Below, one piece after another: positions 62,703-64,000 of a stretch of DNA of 64,000 nucleotides (positions are counted from its first letter, which is position 1; each line of letters starts with the position of its first letter). The position numbers and the translations under genes were made by a program. The stretch covers positions 1 through 64,000 of the forward strand of contig NZ_JBISEP010000007.1 of NCBI RefSeq assembly GCF_044383835.1. Reading direction: 5' to 3'. Below the pieces are notes generated by a model that worked only from the letters and a program-made list of their open reading frames with translations, was not told the origin of the DNA and did no database searches. The stretch comes from Paraliobacillus sp044383835 (lineage in GTDB: Bacteria > Bacillota > Bacilli > Bacillales > Amphibacillaceae).

Positions 62703-63795
62703 TATCAAAAATCCCCGTCTCTAATATTGTATTCATAATCTCCATTAGTACATTAACTGCTATTGAATTTCCTGATTGACGATACAAAAATTTATCATTT
62801 ATATTTTCTGGTATTACGAACTCGTCTGAAAAACCCATTAAACGAAAGCATTCCCTAGGTGTTAGCCCTCTAGCAACACTTAGCTCACCATTGTAAATAC
62901 CTTTGTAAATACGCTCATCTCTCAATACTCTTTCTGGAATATCTGTTTCTATTCGCATATCTCCATACCAATTAAATTGTTGATTTGCAACTTGACATCT
63001 TGCAACACTACCGTTTACAGCTACATGTCTTTTATGTTTAGGATTAATTACACGTAAAAATCCCTTTTCAGGTAGATAATATTTATTATCTACACTTCTT
63101 TCTAAGTACTCTTCCATATTTATATTTAACGGTATTTCATCAGGTTTAGTTAATTTCTGAAAATGTTTTTTATATTTCTCATGATAACCAATTACAAAAA
63201 TTCTTCTTCTATTTTGTGGAAGACTATAATGTTTAGCATTAAGAATCCAATAAGTCCATTCATAATTACTTTCGTCAAATATTTTAGAGATTACCTTCCA
63301 TGTATTACCTTCGTCATGATTTAACATTCCAGGTACATTTTCATATATAAATACCTTTGGTTGTATTTCATAAACTAAACGAGCAAAATCATAGAACAAA
63401 GTACCCCTTGCATCATCCAGCCCACCTCTTTTACCCGCATGTGAGAAACTTTGACAAGGGCTTCCTCCAACAAATAAATCTACTTTACCTGTAAAATTAT
63501 AGCCATTCAAAAAGCGAACATCCTGATAAAATCGATTATTTTCAACTTTGTAATTGGCCTTGTATGTTTGCTCTACATAATTCACTCCGCATTCTTCCAT
63601 ATATAACTTTTCAATATGATTTTTTATTTCTTCATCATTCATATCTTTAATTTCAGTTAATATTTCTTCCTCACTAGTCTTTAGATTTCTCTCACCATTA
63701 TCACATGCAAATTCTATAGAATGTTTTATATCCAATCTCTCGAGTGCATGCTCAATAGCACCTATACCACTAAACACAGTTCCCAGTCTAATCAT
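62692..63795 (-). CDS. DNA (cytosine-5) methyltransferase, first of the restriction operon
   Basis: 367 aa. Motif I TVFSGIGAIEHAL, motif IV GSPCQSFSHAGKRGG, motif VI YENVPGML, motif VIII QNRRRIFVIGY, motif IX LTPRECFRLMGFSDEF, motif X GNSIAVNVL. About 40 percent alike to the second enzyme by eye, so they are paralogues with different recognition regions. AGGAG precedes ATG 63795. Being first in the operon allows methylation before restriction. Confidence 0.92.
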   Translation of the reverse strand: MIRLGTVFSGIGAIEHALERLDIKHSIEFACDNGERNLKTSEEEILTEIKDMNDEEIKNHIEKLYMEECGVNYVEQTYKANYKVENNRFYQDVRFLNGYNFTGKVDLFVGGSPCQSFSHAGKRGGLDDARGTLFYDFARLVYEIQPKVFIYENVPGMLNHDEGNTWKVISKIFDESNYEWTYWILNAKHYSLPQNRRRIFVIGYHEKYKKHFQKLTKPDEIPLNINMEEYLERSVDNKYYLPEKGFLRVINPKHKRHVAVNGSVARCQVANQQFNWYGDMRIETDIPERVLRDERIYKGIYNGELSVARGLTPRECFRLMGFSDEFVIPENINDKFLYRQSGNSIAVNVLMEIMNTILETGIFDNGH

Positions 63796-63863
63796 GTTTT
63801 AACTCCTAACAAACTTTTTTATTGTAGTTAATCATTATATGTATCTATTAAAATTTTAAGGAG

Positions 63864-64000
63864 TTATTTCTTATCAATTTCTACTATATCTCCTATATTA
63901 CAATCTAGCTTTTTACAGATTCTCTCTAATATCTCCAATGATACATATTCATTTTTATTCATTTTAGAAAATGTGCTAGCTGCTATTCCGCATTCTTTTC
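63864..64000 (-). CDS. Cro/C1-type HTH regulator, truncated by the window edge
   Basis: The visible 44 residues (KECGIAASTFSKMNKNEYVS, LEILERICKKLDCNIGDIV, EIDKK) are the second half of a compact HTH of the XRE/YozG-like type. It precedes the first methyltransferase by 68 bases in the same direction. Small HTH proteins of this kind control expression of restriction-modification operons. The start is beyond base 64000. Confidence 0.85.
   Translation of the reverse strand, partial: KECGIAASTFSKMNKNEYVSLEILERICKKLDCNIGDIVEIDKK

Overview
The window is AT-rich DNA of a low-GC Bacillota genome, most likely a member of Bacillales. Genes are preceded by strong AGGAGG-type ribosome binding sites, promoters look like sigma-A, and the mobile elements (IS21, a Tn916/ICEBs1-type conjugative element, HK97-type siphophage) are typical of that group. 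The whole window is accessory DNA. I see no housekeeping operon.

Layout. (1) 1-1803: the right part of an IS21-family element (istA, istB, right terminus), inserted into a helP-like DUF961 gene of an integrative and conjugative element (ICE). (2) 1804-7989: the ICE remnant. It carries a four-gene defence cassette (DUF1413 regulator, PD-(D/E)xK nuclease, middle component, ABC ATPase) of the ABC-three-component type, plus an orphan cytosine methyltransferase. The ATPase gene has an in-frame stop. A related leader-plus-terminator module lies on each side. (3) 7990-13560: an ABC-2 exporter whose large permease carries a degenerate peptidase-M1-like domain, behind its own two-component system. (4) 13817-17646: an operon of two large serine recombinases and two small proteins, probably the integration/excision module of the following prophage. 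(5) 17813-19284: two genes on the opposite strand, a single-HKD PLD nuclease-like protein and a protein with a HEPN-like R-x4-H motif. They sit between integrase and lysis genes and are my best candidate for an undescribed phage-borne defence pair. (6) 19383-56610: a nearly complete siphoprophage, all on the minus strand. Read in the direction of transcription it has a sigma-region-4 regulator, early genes (DUF2800, DUF2815, PolA, antirepressor, VapE, VRR-NUC, SNF2), an ArpU-like late regulator, HNH, small terminase, a modification block (MetK, ParB-methyltransferase, Dcm, amidoligase, GGCT), large terminase, portal, protease, capsid, head-tail and tail genes with a -1 frameshift, a GH18 tail protein, holin and amidase. 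(7) 57013-64000: a CGNR-zinc-finger-like gene facing a LlaJI-like restriction-modification operon (HTH regulator, two m5C methyltransferases, McrB-like GTPase, McrC-like nuclease).

How it works together. Three sites sharing GGGTTCGAA, a fixed 16-base gap and a CGCATATAGG-like box precede the recombinase operon, the antirepressor/VapE operon and the first early operon. They look like one promoter class, possibly served by the phage's sigma-region-4 protein, and they tie the recombinases to the phage. Methylation recurs: four m5C methyltransferases, one DPPY-type methyltransferase and a phage SAM synthetase lie within 64 kb. Three genes are visibly broken: helP by IS insertion, the ABC-3C ATPase by an ochre stop, and the SNF2 helicase by a 5-bp duplication in its Walker A motif. 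All functional calls come from reading the sequence; no database search was run.
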